Numbered from the stretch's first letter, positions 8,956-18,647 are shown. The stretch is DNA of 64,000 nucleotides from Variovorax sp. UMC13 (GCF_014170375.1 NZ_LZZW01000016.1:124001-188000); one strand, 5' to 3'. The notes: generated by a model from the letters alone, not told the origin. Numbers and translations are program-made.

Positions 8956-9902
8956 GGGTGCCGTACCGCGGGGTGCGAAGGAGGAACATGGGGCTGGGGC
9001 ACCGGGAAGGCCGCGCGCGCGGTGACAGCGAGCGGCGCGGGTGCGGGCAGCCGGAGCGCGGCGCGCAGCGACCCGCCGGCCGCCACGGGCACGACAAGGC
9101 CGTCGGCCAGCCAGCGTTCGGCCGTGTCGAGCAGCGCATCCACCGACTGCTCGAGGCCGGCCCGCAGCACCAGGCCGGGCCAGGGCCCGGGCGGCGGCTC
9201 CTGGCCCAGCGGCAGCACCGGCACCGTGCCGGCACCGCCCAGCACCAGTTCGATGGGGTCGTCGTCGGCTGTCGGGGCCCGGTCCGCCGGGGTGGCCGCG
9301 TACCACGCGATCACCGAGGCGCCCGTCGCGGGCTCGGGCGCGTTCAGGGGCCCCGCGATCGAGAAGCGGTTCGCCAGATCGACGTGCACGATGCGGTGGG
9401 CCTCCACCAGCACCCCCTTCTCGCGGTTGCCGACGATGGTGTCGTAGGGCCAGCTCTGTTCCAGGGCGCGCACCGCACGGGCCGCGTCGAAGGCCGTCTG
9501 CGCGTCGAGCGCGGTGCCGCCGCCCAGCCCCGCGCCGCCCCAGGCCGGCGCCTCCTTCGGGCCTGCGGGCGCATAGGCATCGCGCACACCGATCAGCAGG
9601 CCGCTGCGGCCCCGCGACAGATGGGCCAGCGAAGCGACGCGGCGTGCGATGTTGTAGGGATGGTCGCGCTGCGGCGTGGCGGTGACGAAGAAGCGCCCCC
9701 GCTGCGTCGCGCCCGCGAGGGTGGCGCCCACGGCACTGCTCGCCAGCGTGGTGGCGGCCGGCGCGCTGCCGTCCACGCGGTCGATGCCCAGCACGCTGAA
9801 GGCCAGCGGCAAGGCGTCCCAGCGCGCGAGCAAGGCGCGGCTGGCGGTCAGTTCGATCAGGTGCGGCCCGGCGAGCCCGAGCGCAAGGTAGGGACGGGTC
9901 AT
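8952..9902 (-). CDS. Second luciferase-like flavin oxidoreductase
   Basis: A 316-residue protein with a compact luciferase-like barrel. It contains ALPLAFSVLGIDRVDGSAPA, then RVASLAHLSRGRSGLLIG, and later AFDAARAVRALEQSWPYD followed by a segment equivalent to the one where larger LLM monooxygenases bind substrate. It is shorter and more divergent than its neighbour and may be a specialised or partner subunit. It starts 12 bp after the dehydrogenase gene and its stop overlaps the next start by 4 bp, so expression is coupled. The Pro-rich C-terminus (VPQPHVPPSHPAVRHP) is unusual. Confidence 0.75.
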   Translation of the reverse strand: MTRPYLALGLAGPHLIELTASRALLARWDALPLAFSVLGIDRVDGSAPAATTLASSAVGATLAGATQRGRFFVTATPQRDHPYNIARRVASLAHLSRGRSGLLIGVRDAYAPAGPKEAPAWGGAGLGGGTALDAQTAFDAARAVRALEQSWPYDTIVGNREKGVLVEAHRIVHVDLANRFSIAGPLNAPEPATGASVIAWYAATPADRAPTADDDPIELVLGGAGTVPVLPLGQEPPPGPWPGLVLRAGLEQSVDALLDTAERWLADGLVVPVAAGGSLRAALRLPAPAPLAVTARAAFPVPQPHVPPSHPAVRHP

Positions 9903-9914
9903 CTCGCGGGCCCC

Positions 9915-11168
9915 TCAGTTTCCCTGGCCGCCGCGGCCGAGCCGGGCGATGCTCGACACCGGCGACTTGCCGTTGACCAGATAGTCGCCGAGGATGCGCG
10001 CCTTGTAGGCGACCGGGTTGTGCGATGCGAGCGTGCGCGCATTGCGCCAGTGGCGGTCGAGCGCGCTGAGCTCGGAGGTGGCGGACGCGCCCAGCGCACC
10101 GAAGACATGCGTGGCCGCGTACAGCACGCCGTCCACGATCGCGAGCTGCGCCTGCGCGACGGAAACTTCCCCGGCAATGGCACGCTGGTCGCGCAGCGCG
10201 AGGTCGCCCGCGGCATGGGCGGCGGCGATGCGGTCGAGCGAGCGCGCGGCCTGGCGCAAGGCGGCTTCGGTCGAGAACACGCGCGCCGACACTTCGCCGA
10301 TCACCTGCAGCAGCTGCGCGTCCAGCGCGGGCACCGGGTCCAGGCCCTGCGGATAGTTGCGCCCCCGCGACCGGAGCGAGGCGATGCCGTCGCGCTGGAT
10401 GGCTCGGGTGATGCCGGTGAGCACGGCCAGCAGTGCCGTCTGATAGAAGTGGCCCTGGTAGACCACGCGCTCGCTGGCCGGAAACACATCGCCCTCGTGC
10501 GCCACGGCCTCCTGGTAGGTGACGCTGCCGCTGGCCGTGGTGCGCTGGCCGAAGCCCGGCCAGTCGTCGCTCAGCACCACGCCGGGCTGGTGGCGGCTGA
10601 CCAGCGTGGTGATGAGCGAACCGTCCTCGCCCTTGCCGATCACGTCGAGCCAGTCGGCGTAGAGGCTGCCGGTGGCATAGAACTTGGCGCCCGTGACCTT
10701 GTAGAGGCCCTCTTCCTGCGTCACCCTCGTCTGGATGTTGGCGTAGGTGCCGTTGTTGGCTTCCGTCCATCCGCCACCGACGAACTCGCGGTCCTTGAAA
10801 CGCTGAAGCCAGCGTTCGTTGGTCGGCGACGGCGCGGCGTTGAGGCGGTCCTCGATGAAGGCCAGGTGGTTGCGCCAGACATGGGCCACGTTGGCATCCG
10901 CCTCGGCCAGCAAGGCCAGCAGGTAGAAGGTCTGCTCCAGCGACGCCCCCCAGCCGCCGAACGCCTCGGGGATGCGCAGCAGCGCGAAGTCGGCGTCCTT
11001 GAGCCACTGCACCTGCTCGTAGGGGAAGGTGCGGTGGCGTTCGCGCTCGACGTTGCCCTCGGCGATGCGGTCGAAGATCGGCTGGAAGCGCGCGACGAGG
11101 GCCTCTTCCTGCGCGGTCGCGGCGCGCAGGTAGGTCAGCGAAGCGTGGGCCTTCACTGCAGTGTTCAT
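9915..11168 (-). CDS. Acyl-CoA dehydrogenase-fold monooxygenase (SfnB/DszC-like)
   Basis: A 417-residue flavoprotein of the acyl-CoA dehydrogenase fold. Its N-terminal helical domain contains LLRIPEAFGGWGASLEQTF. The middle beta-domain has GGGWTEANNGTYANIQTRV and VTGAKFYATGSLYADWLDV, the form seen in the SfnB/DszC monooxygenase branch rather than in true fatty-acid dehydrogenases. Members oxygenate sulfides or related compounds with reduced flavin. It is 11 bp after the ABC ATPase gene and 12 bp before the flavin oxidoreductase, firmly in the operon. Confidence 0.85.
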   Translation of the reverse strand: MNTAVKAHASLTYLRAATAQEEALVARFQPIFDRIAEGNVERERHRTFPYEQVQWLKDADFALLRIPEAFGGWGASLEQTFYLLALLAEADANVAHVWRNHLAFIEDRLNAAPSPTNERWLQRFKDREFVGGGWTEANNGTYANIQTRVTQEEGLYKVTGAKFYATGSLYADWLDVIGKGEDGSLITTLVSRHQPGVVLSDDWPGFGQRTTASGSVTYQEAVAHEGDVFPASERVVYQGHFYQTALLAVLTGITRAIQRDGIASLRSRGRNYPQGLDPVPALDAQLLQVIGEVSARVFSTEAALRQAARSLDRIAAAHAAGDLALRDQRAIAGEVSVAQAQLAIVDGVLYAATHVFGALGASATSELSALDRHWRNARTLASHNPVAYKARILGDYLVNGKSPVSSIARLGRGGQGN

Positions 11169-11179
11169 GGTTCTTTCCT

Positions 11180-12889
11180 TCAGACGGTGGATGCGTCGGG
11201 GATCCGGAGGGACGACGCGGAAGTGCTGGCCGGCGGGCGCGCAAGGTCGTGCGCAGGCGCGTGCGCGCGCTCGCCGGGGATGGCCGCCAGCAGGGCCCGG
11301 GTGTAGTCCGACCGCGGTGCGCGCAACAGCGCGGCCGTGGCGGCCTCTTCGACGATGCGGCCGTGCTGCATGACGGCGATGCGGTCGGCCACCTGGGCGG
11401 CCACGCGCAGGTCGTGGGTGATGAACAGCATGGCCAGCCCGAGTTCGCGCTGCAGCTCGTCGAGCAGTTGCAGCACCTGGGCCTGCACCGAGACGTCCAG
11501 CGCCGAGACGGGCTCGTCGGCGACCAGCAGGCGCGGGCGCATCATGAGCGCGCGCGCCAGACCGATGCGTTGCCGCTGTCCGCCGGAGAAGGCATGCGGA
11601 CGCCGGTCGGCCACGGAAGGCTCCAGGCCCACGCGCACCAGCAGGTCCGCCATGCGGGCCTCGGCCTCCGCGCGCGGGACGCCCTGCAGCAGCACCGGCT
11701 CGGTCAGGATGCGGCGGATGGTGTGGCGCGGGTTGAGCGAAGACTGCGGGTCCTGGAACACCATCTGCACCGCGGGGCGCCATCGGGGCGTGAACAGGTC
11801 GCGGGCCTTGTGGATGGGCTCCCCTTCCAGGGCGAAGCTGCCGGCATTCCGGTCCAGCAGGCCGACGATGATCTGCCCCAGCGTGGACTTGCCGGAACCG
11901 CTCTCCCCGACCAGTGCTACGGTCTCGCCCGCGCGCAGGTTCAGGTCGACACCGTGCAATGCATGCGTGATCTTGCGTTGCCGGCTCAGGACATGGCGCC
12001 GGCCCGCATAGTGCTTCTCGATGCCGTCCAGGGCCAGGACCACCGGACGGCCCGGCGCGGGCGCGGGTCGGTCGGCCTGCAGTTTGGGAACCGCGGCCAG
12101 CAGGCGCCGCGTGTAGTCGTGCCGCGGCTGGCCCAGCAGCGCGGCGGCGGGCCCCTGCTCGACGATGCGGCCGTGCTGCATGACCGCGACGCGGTCGGCG
12201 ATGTCCCGCACCACGCCGAAGTCGTGCGTGATGAACAGCACGCTGAGCCCACGTTGCGCACGCAGGTCCAGGATCAGCTTCAGGATCTCGGCCTGCGTCG
12301 TCACGTCCAGCGCGGTGGTGGGCTCGTCGGCGATCAGCAGTTCCGGCCCGCAGGCCACCGCGATGGCGATGGCCACGCGCTGCCGCTGGCCGCCGGACAG
12401 CTCGTGCGGATAGCGCCTGGCCAGGGTCCGCGGCTCGGGCAGCTGCATGGCCGCCAGCAGTTCGGCGATCTGGTCCGGCGCGGCCGGCAGCCCGTGCGCC
12501 GCCAGGGCCTCGGCGATCTGGCGGCCCACCGTCAGCAGCGGATTGAGCGCTGTCATGGGCTCCTGGAAGACGTAGCCGATGCGCGCGCCGCGCAGGCGGC
12601 GCAGCGCGGGCTCGCGCATGGCGAGCACGTCCTGCCCGTCGAAGTGAAGGCTGCCGCGCGCGACGCGCAGGGTGTCGCCGGGCAGCAGTCCGGCGATGGC
12701 CGATGCGAGCACCGATTTGCCGGAGCCGCTCTCGCCGACGATGCACAGCACTTCGCCGCGCGCGATGGTCAGCGATGCGGCTTCCACGGCCAGGGCCCGG
12801 TCGGCATCGGCCGGCAGCGCGATGTCCAGGTCATGGATCTGCACCAGGGGCGCGTTCACGCGCTCGATCGGCGGCGGCTGCCGGGTCAT
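11180..12889 (-). CDS. Dual-domain ABC transporter ATP-binding protein (dipeptide/glutathione type)
   Basis: A 569-residue fusion of two ATPase domains, as in GsiA or DdpDF fusions. Each half has Walker A (GESGSGKS), a signature (LSGGQRQR in the first, FSGGQRQR in the second) and Walker B ending in ADEPTTALD or ADEPVSALD. It supplies ATP hydrolysis for the two permeases encoded just upstream; its ATG overlaps the preceding stop as ATGA. The C-terminal tail (last 35 residues) is Ala/Ser-rich and probably unstructured. No key ATPase residue is missing. Confidence 0.93.
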   Translation of the reverse strand: MTRQPPPIERVNAPLVQIHDLDIALPADADRALAVEAASLTIARGEVLCIVGESGSGKSVLASAIAGLLPGDTLRVARGSLHFDGQDVLAMREPALRRLRGARIGYVFQEPMTALNPLLTVGRQIAEALAAHGLPAAPDQIAELLAAMQLPEPRTLARRYPHELSGGQRQRVAIAIAVACGPELLIADEPTTALDVTTQAEILKLILDLRAQRGLSVLFITHDFGVVRDIADRVAVMQHGRIVEQGPAAALLGQPRHDYTRRLLAAVPKLQADRPAPAPGRPVVLALDGIEKHYAGRRHVLSRQRKITHALHGVDLNLRAGETVALVGESGSGKSTLGQIIVGLLDRNAGSFALEGEPIHKARDLFTPRWRPAVQMVFQDPQSSLNPRHTIRRILTEPVLLQGVPRAEAEARMADLLVRVGLEPSVADRRPHAFSGGQRQRIGLARALMMRPRLLVADEPVSALDVSVQAQVLQLLDELQRELGLAMLFITHDLRVAAQVADRIAVMQHGRIVEEAATAALLRAPRSDYTRALLAAIPGERAHAPAHDLARPPASTSASSLRIPDASTV

Positions 12890-13722
12890 GCGTGCCCCCG
12901 GGCCGACTTCGGATGCAGCCAGCGTTCCAGGCCATCGCCGATCAGGTTGAAGGCCAGCACGGTGAAGAAGATGGCCAGGCCGGGCAAGGTGGACAGCCAC
13001 CAGTTCACCTGGAAGGACGTGCGCCCGGAGCCCAGCAGGAAGCCCCAGGAGATGAAATCGCGGCTGCCCAGGCCGAGGAAGCTGATCGCGGACTCGATCA
13101 TGATGGCGCCCGCCAGCATCAGCGAGGCCTGCACCATGACCTGCGGCAGCACGTTGGGCAGCACATGCAGGAGCGCGATGCGCGCCGGCGACAGGCCGCT
13201 GACGCGCGCGGCACGCACCCAGTCCAGCGCGCGCAGCGTCAGCACCTCGGCCCGCACCACGCGCACGATCGGCGGCCATGCGATCAACGCGATGGAGAAG
13301 ACGATGTGCGCGGGCGTCGCGGACAGGATGGCGACGATGATGATGGTCAGCAGCAGGCCGGGAATCGACTGGAAGAATTCGGTGGCGAGCATGATCGAAG
13401 CGTCCACGCGCCCGCCCAGGTAGCCCGCCGCCAGGCCCAGCAGCACGCCCACGCCGATCGCGATGGCGACCACGCTGAAGGCCACCGCCAGCGTGGCGCG
13501 CGAGCCATGCACCAGCCCGGCCGCCAGGTCGCGGCCCAGCATGTCGGTGCCCGCGGGGAAGCCCGGCGACAGCGGCGGAAGGTTGGGCTGCGCAACCATG
13601 CGCCAGGGGTTGCCGGGGTACAGCCAGTCCGCGAACACCACGCAACACAGGAGCAGCGCGAGCACCGCGAAGCCGAACAGCACCAGCGGCCGCCGCAGGG
13701 GGTGTCGTGAATGCCGGCTCAT
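12886..13722 (-). CDS. ABC transporter permease, DppC-like
   Basis: A 278-residue permease of the peptide/nickel importer class. A hydrophobic N-terminal helix (LVLFGFAVLALLLCCVVF) is followed by the periplasmic PNLPPLSPGFPAGTDMLGRD segment typical of DppC proteins. A core of five helices contains the EAA loop VRAARVSGLSPARIALLHVL that docks onto the ATPase. Both its start and stop overlap neighbours by 4 bp. It pairs with the DppB-like permease to form the membrane channel. Confidence 0.92.
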   Translation of the reverse strand: MSRHSRHPLRRPLVLFGFAVLALLLCCVVFADWLYPGNPWRMVAQPNLPPLSPGFPAGTDMLGRDLAAGLVHGSRATLAVAFSVVAIAIGVGVLLGLAAGYLGGRVDASIMLATEFFQSIPGLLLTIIIVAILSATPAHIVFSIALIAWPPIVRVVRAEVLTLRALDWVRAARVSGLSPARIALLHVLPNVLPQVMVQASLMLAGAIMIESAISFLGLGSRDFISWGFLLGSGRTSFQVNWWLSTLPGLAIFFTVLAFNLIGDGLERWLHPKSARGHA

Positions 13723-14705
13723 GTCGCGCTGGCCCGGTCGATGCGCGGGTCGATGGCCTGGTAGAGCATGTCCGCCAGCAGGTTGACGACGATGACGCCG
13801 AAGGACGTGAGGATGAACACGGCCAGCAGCACGTTGTAGTCGCGTGTCATCAAAGCCTCGAAGGCGAAGCGCCCGATGCCCGGCCACGCGAACACGGTTT
13901 CCACCAGCACCGAGCCGCCGACCAGCTGGGCCGCCTGCAATGCGACCACGGTGAGGATGGGCAGCAAGGCGTTGCGAAACAGGTGGTCGCGCCAGATCAG
14001 GCCCGGCGACAGCCCCTTGGCCCGGGCGGTTCGGATGAAGTCGGCCCCGGCCACCTGCAGCAAGGCGGCCCGGCTGACCCGCGCAAGGATGGACATGTAG
14101 TAGAGCCCCAGGGTCAGCACGGGCAGCACCATGTGCTTGAGCAGGTCTGCAAGGGCAGTCCATTCGCCCTGCGCCTCGGCGCTGGCATCCAGCATCCCAT
14201 AGGAGGGGAGCCACCCCAGGCGCACCGCGAAGACGATGATGAACATGAGCCCGACCCAGAACATGGGCATGGCGAAGAAGGTGACGGACACGGCCGTGAT
14301 GGCGCCGTCGAGCAGCGAGCCGGGCCTTCGGGCCGCCAGGGCCCCCAGGGCGATGCCCGCCACGATCGAGAAGACGAGCGCGGAGGTCGTGAGCAGCAGG
14401 GTCGAGGGCAGGCGCTCCAGCACCATGTCGGCGACGGGCCGCTTCTCGCGATAGGACACGCCGAAGTCCAGGCGCAGCACCGCCTTCAGGTAGCGGCTCA
14501 GTTGCACGTCCAGCCCCTGGTCCAGGCCCAGGTCGCGGCGTATCTCCGCCACGAAGGCGGCATCCGCCGAGCCGGAGTCGCCGGCCAGCATCTGCGCCGG
14601 ATCGCCAGGCGCCAGCCGGATCAGCAGGAAGCTGACGACGATCACGGCCAACAGGGTCAGGGCCGCCTTGCCCAGCCGTGCCGCCACGGCCGCCATGGCG
14701 TTCAT
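13719..14705 (-). CDS. ABC transporter permease, DppB-like
   Basis: A 328-residue permease with the DppB hallmarks. The first helix is followed by SFLLIRLAPGDPAQMLAG, then a periplasmic domain (EIRRDLGLDQGLDVQLSRYL). The transmembrane core carries the EAA loop FIRTARAKGLSPGLIWRDHL near residues 220-240. Start and stop both overlap neighbours as ATGA, so translation is coupled through binding protein, both permeases and ATPase. Confidence 0.92.
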   Translation of the reverse strand: MNAMAAVAARLGKAALTLLAVIVVSFLLIRLAPGDPAQMLAGDSGSADAAFVAEIRRDLGLDQGLDVQLSRYLKAVLRLDFGVSYREKRPVADMVLERLPSTLLLTTSALVFSIVAGIALGALAARRPGSLLDGAITAVSVTFFAMPMFWVGLMFIIVFAVRLGWLPSYGMLDASAEAQGEWTALADLLKHMVLPVLTLGLYYMSILARVSRAALLQVAGADFIRTARAKGLSPGLIWRDHLFRNALLPILTVVALQAAQLVGGSVLVETVFAWPGIGRFAFEALMTRDYNVLLAVFILTSFGVIVVNLLADMLYQAIDPRIDRASAT

Positions 14706-16291
14706 TTGCCGAGCTCGACCGTCGCGAAGTTGTCGTCGGTGCCCAGGGCCGAGGTGATCAGGTTCTTGACCTTGCTGCGGTAGAGCGTGGGAAACACGAT
14801 GTCGTGCGTCCAGACCATGGGCACTTCACGGGAGACGATCTGCTGCACCTTGGAATAGATCTGCCGGCGCTTGGCCTCGTCCCGCTCGTGCGCGCCCTTC
14901 TCCAGCAACGCGTCCACTTCGGCATTGGAGTAGCCGTTGACGTTGCCGCCCGTCGAGCCGGTGTCGTTGCCCTTGAGGGTCTTGTAGGTGAAGGTCGGCG
15001 TGATGTCCGGGTCCGGTGTGGTGTAGACGAAGTTCTGCGCGATGTCGTAGTCGAAGCTGACCAGCCGCTTGTACCAGCCCGCCACGTCGGTGGACACGAT
15101 GTTGACCTTGATGCCCACGGCCCCGAGGGCCTCGCGCAGGTACTCCGCCTGGCGCGACCACAGCTCGCCGTAGGGTAAGGGCACCAGACGCAGTTCGAAG
15201 CGCACGCCGTTGGCGCCGACCGGATAGCCCGCCTCGTCCAGCAGCCTGGCGGCCAGCTTGGGATCGAACCGGTATTGGGTCTCCACGCTGGCATCCTTGT
15301 AGGGCGACAGGCGCGACAGCGGCCCGTTGATCGGCTTGCCGAAGCCCGAGAAGATCGTGTTGATGATGAAGTCCCGGTCGATCGCGTGCACGATCGCCTG
15401 CCGCACCTTGAGATTGGAGAGTTGCGGAATGCGGTTGTTCAGGTGCACATAGCCGACGGGCTGCAGGTACTCCCAGCCGTCCTCGCGCAGGCTCACGCCG
15501 GGCAGCGCGGCCAGGCGCTTGATGTCGAAGTTCTCCACGTCGCCCGCGCGCAGCACGTCCACCTTGCCCGTCTCGAAGGCGATGGCGCGCGAGTTCGCGT
15601 CGGGGATGATCTGGAACAGCACGGCATCCAGGTGCGGCTTGCCCTTGTCCCAGTAGTTCTCGTTGCGCACCAGGCGGATGAAGCTGCCCTTCTTCCACTC
15701 GGCGAACTTGAAGGGCCCGGTGCCGACGAACTCGGCGTTGGCGGGCGCATTGCGGAAATCCGTGACGCCCACGTACTTGTGGGCGGGCAGGATCGGCAGG
15801 TTGAAGGTGCGGATGTAGGCCGGCGACGGCGCCTTGAGCACGACCGTGACCGTCAGGCTGTCGGGCGTCTCGATGCGCGCGATCTCTTCGCGCAGGTGGC
15901 GGGAGTTGGCATACATCGCCGGCAGGAAGTCGCCGATGCTGAAGGCCACGTCCTTGGAGGTGAAGGGCTTGCCGTCGTGCCAGACCACGTTGGGGCGCAG
16001 CTTGAAGGTGTAGGTCAGCCCGTCCGGTGAAATGCTCCAGCTTTGCGCCAGGCGCGGGACCGGTGCGACGTCCTTCTGCGTGTAGCCCAGCAGGGAGTCG
16101 TAGATCTTGCTGCCGACGAAGGTCGCGGGTCCCAGGCGATTGACACCGGGATTGATGGAGATCGGCTCGGGCTGGACGATGAGGTTCAGGGTGCCGCCCT
16201 GCTGGGCATGCACGGCACCTGCGAGCGAGGCGACCGTCAGGAGAAGAATGGGGAGGAAACGTCCTGGCCGGCGCTGTTGCTGAAAAGACAT
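14702..16291 (-). CDS. ABC transporter substrate-binding protein, peptide/SBP family 5
   Basis: A 529-residue periplasmic binding protein. The signal peptide RPGRFLPILLLTVASLAGAVHA is followed by a mature start QQGGTLNL. The family 5 fold shows in YDSLLGYTQKDVAPVPRLAQSW, HDGKPFTSKDVAFS and PILPAHKYVG. Family 5 proteins bind oligopeptides, opines, nickel chelates and other amphipathic ligands, so the ligand is open. The ATG at 16291 fits the signal peptide, but the ribosome-binding site is weak and a start at 16366 is possible. It is first in the transporter operon. Confidence 0.88.
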   Translation of the reverse strand: MSFQQQRRPGRFLPILLLTVASLAGAVHAQQGGTLNLIVQPEPISINPGVNRLGPATFVGSKIYDSLLGYTQKDVAPVPRLAQSWSISPDGLTYTFKLRPNVVWHDGKPFTSKDVAFSIGDFLPAMYANSRHLREEIARIETPDSLTVTVVLKAPSPAYIRTFNLPILPAHKYVGVTDFRNAPANAEFVGTGPFKFAEWKKGSFIRLVRNENYWDKGKPHLDAVLFQIIPDANSRAIAFETGKVDVLRAGDVENFDIKRLAALPGVSLREDGWEYLQPVGYVHLNNRIPQLSNLKVRQAIVHAIDRDFIINTIFSGFGKPINGPLSRLSPYKDASVETQYRFDPKLAARLLDEAGYPVGANGVRFELRLVPLPYGELWSRQAEYLREALGAVGIKVNIVSTDVAGWYKRLVSFDYDIAQNFVYTTPDPDITPTFTYKTLKGNDTGSTGGNVNGYSNAEVDALLEKGAHERDEAKRRQIYSKVQQIVSREVPMVWTHDIVFPTLYRSKVKNLITSALGTDDNFATVELGK

Positions 16292-16472
16292 GGGGTCGCG
16301 AGAGAGGGATGGCGAAAGGTCGATCGTCGGGATCTCCCGGCGATGGAGCAAGAAAGAAAACCGCATGTCGATATGCGGTCCTTGTCGAGTCCACGGCCAT
16401 CGCCAGCCATGCGGACGGCTCGGCCATCGCCCGGCCCCCGCCGGACCGTTGCGCCGCCCACCGCGAGGCGCT

Positions 16473-17420
16473 TCAGGACTGCAGGAGCGCGCCCGCCGCC
16501 AGGCCCATGGCCGCGTCCCGCCCGGCCACCGGATAGGGCGATGCGGCAAAACCCGATGCCGATGCGAAACACTTCCCGAAGGCCTTCATCGCGCTCGTCT
16601 CGTAGGCTTCCCGGCGCTGGATGAAGACCGTCGGCGCGCGGGCGATGCTCACATCAACCTGGTGCACGAACAGGTCGGACGCGGAGGGGCTGCGGTCGAC
16701 CACCTGCTGCGGCAGCAGCGTGATGCCCACGTCGGCCGCGACGCAGCCCAGGATGCCATCCAGCGAACCGAACTCCAGGCGCCTGAACGCCGGCTTGCCC
16801 AGCTGCACGAGCAGCTGCTCGAGCTTTTGCCGGTAGGAGCAGCCCGTGCGGAACATCAGGGCCGCGATCGGGCCCCGGTCGTTGCGCAGCGCCGCGAGGT
16901 CCGGCCAGCGGCGCGAAGTCACCAGCACCAGCTCTTCCTCGAACGCACGCTCCACCCGCAGCGAGGGATGGTCGATGGGGCCGGCGACGAACGCCCCGTC
17001 GATCTCTCCGTCCAGGACCTTCTCGACCAGCTCGGCCGTCGGCCCCGACCGCACAACCAGCTCGACCGCCGGGCACAGCGCGCTGAAACGCGCCAGCACG
17101 GGCGGCAGGCGCACCGCCACGGTCGTTTCCATGGTGCCGATGGTCAGCGTGCCGTTGGCCTCGCCATCGTCACGGGCCATGGCCGTCGCTTCCTGCAGCA
17201 GGGCCGCGGCACGCGCGGCGTAGGGCAGCAGGCGCACCCCGGCGCTGGTCAGCACGACGCCCCGGCTGTGCCGCTCGAACAGGCGCACGCCCACCTCTTC
17301 CTCCAGGGCGCGGATCCGGTTGGTCACGTTGGACTGCACCGTGTGCAGTTCCTTCGCCGCGCGCGTGATCCCCTCGCAGCGCGCCACGGCGGCAAAGGTC
17401 GTCAGGTCAGCCACTTCCAT
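16473..17420 (-). CDS. LysR-family transcriptional regulator
   Basis: A 315-residue regulator. The helix-turn-helix lies in residues 1-62 (DLTTFAAVARCEGITRAAKE and the recognition helix VQSNVTNRIRALEEEVGVRL), followed by the linker and a two-lobed effector domain from about 88. It lies 181 bp upstream of the ABC operon on the same strand and is divergent from the nitronate monooxygenase gene across a 254-bp gap with a T-N11-A palindrome. Either unit, or both, could be its target. Confidence 0.9.
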   Translation of the reverse strand: MEVADLTTFAAVARCEGITRAAKELHTVQSNVTNRIRALEEEVGVRLFERHSRGVVLTSAGVRLLPYAARAAALLQEATAMARDDGEANGTLTIGTMETTVAVRLPPVLARFSALCPAVELVVRSGPTAELVEKVLDGEIDGAFVAGPIDHPSLRVERAFEEELVLVTSRRWPDLAALRNDRGPIAALMFRTGCSYRQKLEQLLVQLGKPAFRRLEFGSLDGILGCVAADVGITLLPQQVVDRSPSASDLFVHQVDVSIARAPTVFIQRREAYETSAMKAFGKCFASASGFAASPYPVAGRDAAMGLAAGALLQS

Positions 17421-17606
17421 TCAATTCCCCTTCACGATGGTCATTGAACACATCCATCTGAAAAATCGATGATGCACGATGCATGCCGACCCTGCCTGCT
17501 AGGGATTTCCCTCTCGGGCGCATCGTGGCACGGCCATGGTGCACGCCGACGCCTGCGCAGCACCGCTTTCACCCATCCATTCTGAGCATGGTTTGAATCT
17601 TAATAA

Positions 17607-17621
17607 ATCGTTTCTCACGAT
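17607..17621. promoter_or_regulatory. LysR-type operator candidate (T-N11-A palindrome)
   Basis: ATCGTTTCTCACGAT has 5-bp perfect arms (ATCGT/ACGAT) and contains the T-N11-A pattern of LysR boxes. It lies 54 bp upstream of the nitronate monooxygenase start. A looser related element, ATCGATGATGCACGAT, is at 17465-17480 nearer the LysR gene, which is where an autoregulatory site would sit. Confidence 0.55.
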
Positions 17622-17674
17622 GGCGTCTACTCCCTAGCATCCGGCCGAGTTCAACCACCTGCGGAGACGCCTCC

Positions 17675-18637
17675 ATGCTCGACACCCGGTTCACACGACG
17701 CTTCGGCCTCAACCACCCCATCGCCCTCGCCCCCATGGACCCCGCCTCCGGCGGACGGCTCGCGGCCGCGGTGTCCAACGCGGGCGCGCTGGGCTTGCTC
17801 GGCGGCGGCTACGGCAGCCACGACACGCTGCAACGCGAGTTCGACCTGGCCGGGGACGCCGCCATCGGCTGCGGCTTCATCACCTGGTCCATGGGCCACG
17901 ACGTGTCGCTGCTGGACAAGGCCCTCGAGCGCCGCCCCAAGGCCTTGATGCTCTCCTTCTCCGACCCCGAGCCGTATGCCCGCAAGGTCACCGATGCGGG
18001 CGTGCCGCTGATCTGCCAGGTGCAGACGCTCGCGCATGTGCAGCGCGCCATTGACTGCGGCGCATCGGTGATCGTCGCGCAGGGAACGGAAGCCGGCGGC
18101 CACGGCTTCGACCGCCAGACCACCATGACCTTCACACCCGAAACGGCCGACTACCTGGCGGGCAAGTCGCCCGACACCCTGCTGCTGAGCGCCGGCGGCA
18201 TCGCCGACGGCCGCGGCCTGGCGGCGGCGCTCATGCTGGGGGCCGACGGCGTGCTGATCGGCACGCGCTTCTGGGCCACGCAGGAAGCGCTGATCCACCC
18301 GAAGGCCAAGCAGCTCGTGGTCGGCGCGAAGGGCGGCCAGACCGTGCGCACCTCGGTCTACGACATCGCGCGCGGACGCGACTGGCCGGCGGAGTACACC
18401 GGCCGCCTCATGGTCAACGACTTCATCCGCCAATGGCATGGCCAGGAAGAGGCCCTGAAGGCCGTGCGCGATGAAGAGAAAGTCCGCGTCGAGAGCGCCT
18501 ACGACGCGGGCGACTGCGACTGTGCGAATGTCACGGTGGGCCAGGCCATCGGTTTGATCGCCGACATCCCGCCCGCGGCGCTGGTCGTGCAAGGCATCGC
18601 CGAGCAGGCCGCACGCCTGCTGCGCACCCGCGGCTGA
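17675..18637 (+). CDS. Nitronate monooxygenase (2-nitropropane dioxygenase family)
   Basis: A 320-residue FMN-dependent TIM-barrel enzyme. It shows PIALAPMDPASGGRLAAAVS at the N-terminus, LGLLGGGYG near residue 45, the phosphate-binding segment VIVAQGTEAGGHGF near 130, and LLSAGGIADGRGLAAALMLG then GADGVLIGTRF near 180-205. These are the class hallmarks. The family oxidises alkyl nitronates such as propionate-3-nitronate; some members are enoyl reductases or quinone reductases. It starts the operon with a tautomerase, a DUF485 protein and a sodium:solute symporter. Its ATG is preceded by CGGAGACG. Confidence 0.88.
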   Translation: MLDTRFTRRFGLNHPIALAPMDPASGGRLAAAVSNAGALGLLGGGYGSHDTLQREFDLAGDAAIGCGFITWSMGHDVSLLDKALERRPKALMLSFSDPEPYARKVTDAGVPLICQVQTLAHVQRAIDCGASVIVAQGTEAGGHGFDRQTTMTFTPETADYLAGKSPDTLLLSAGGIADGRGLAAALMLGADGVLIGTRFWATQEALIHPKAKQLVVGAKGGQTVRTSVYDIARGRDWPAEYTGRLMVNDFIRQWHGQEEALKAVRDEEKVRVESAYDAGDCDCANVTVGQAIGLIADIPPAALVVQGIAEQAARLLRTRG

Positions 18638-18647
18638 GGAACAAGCC

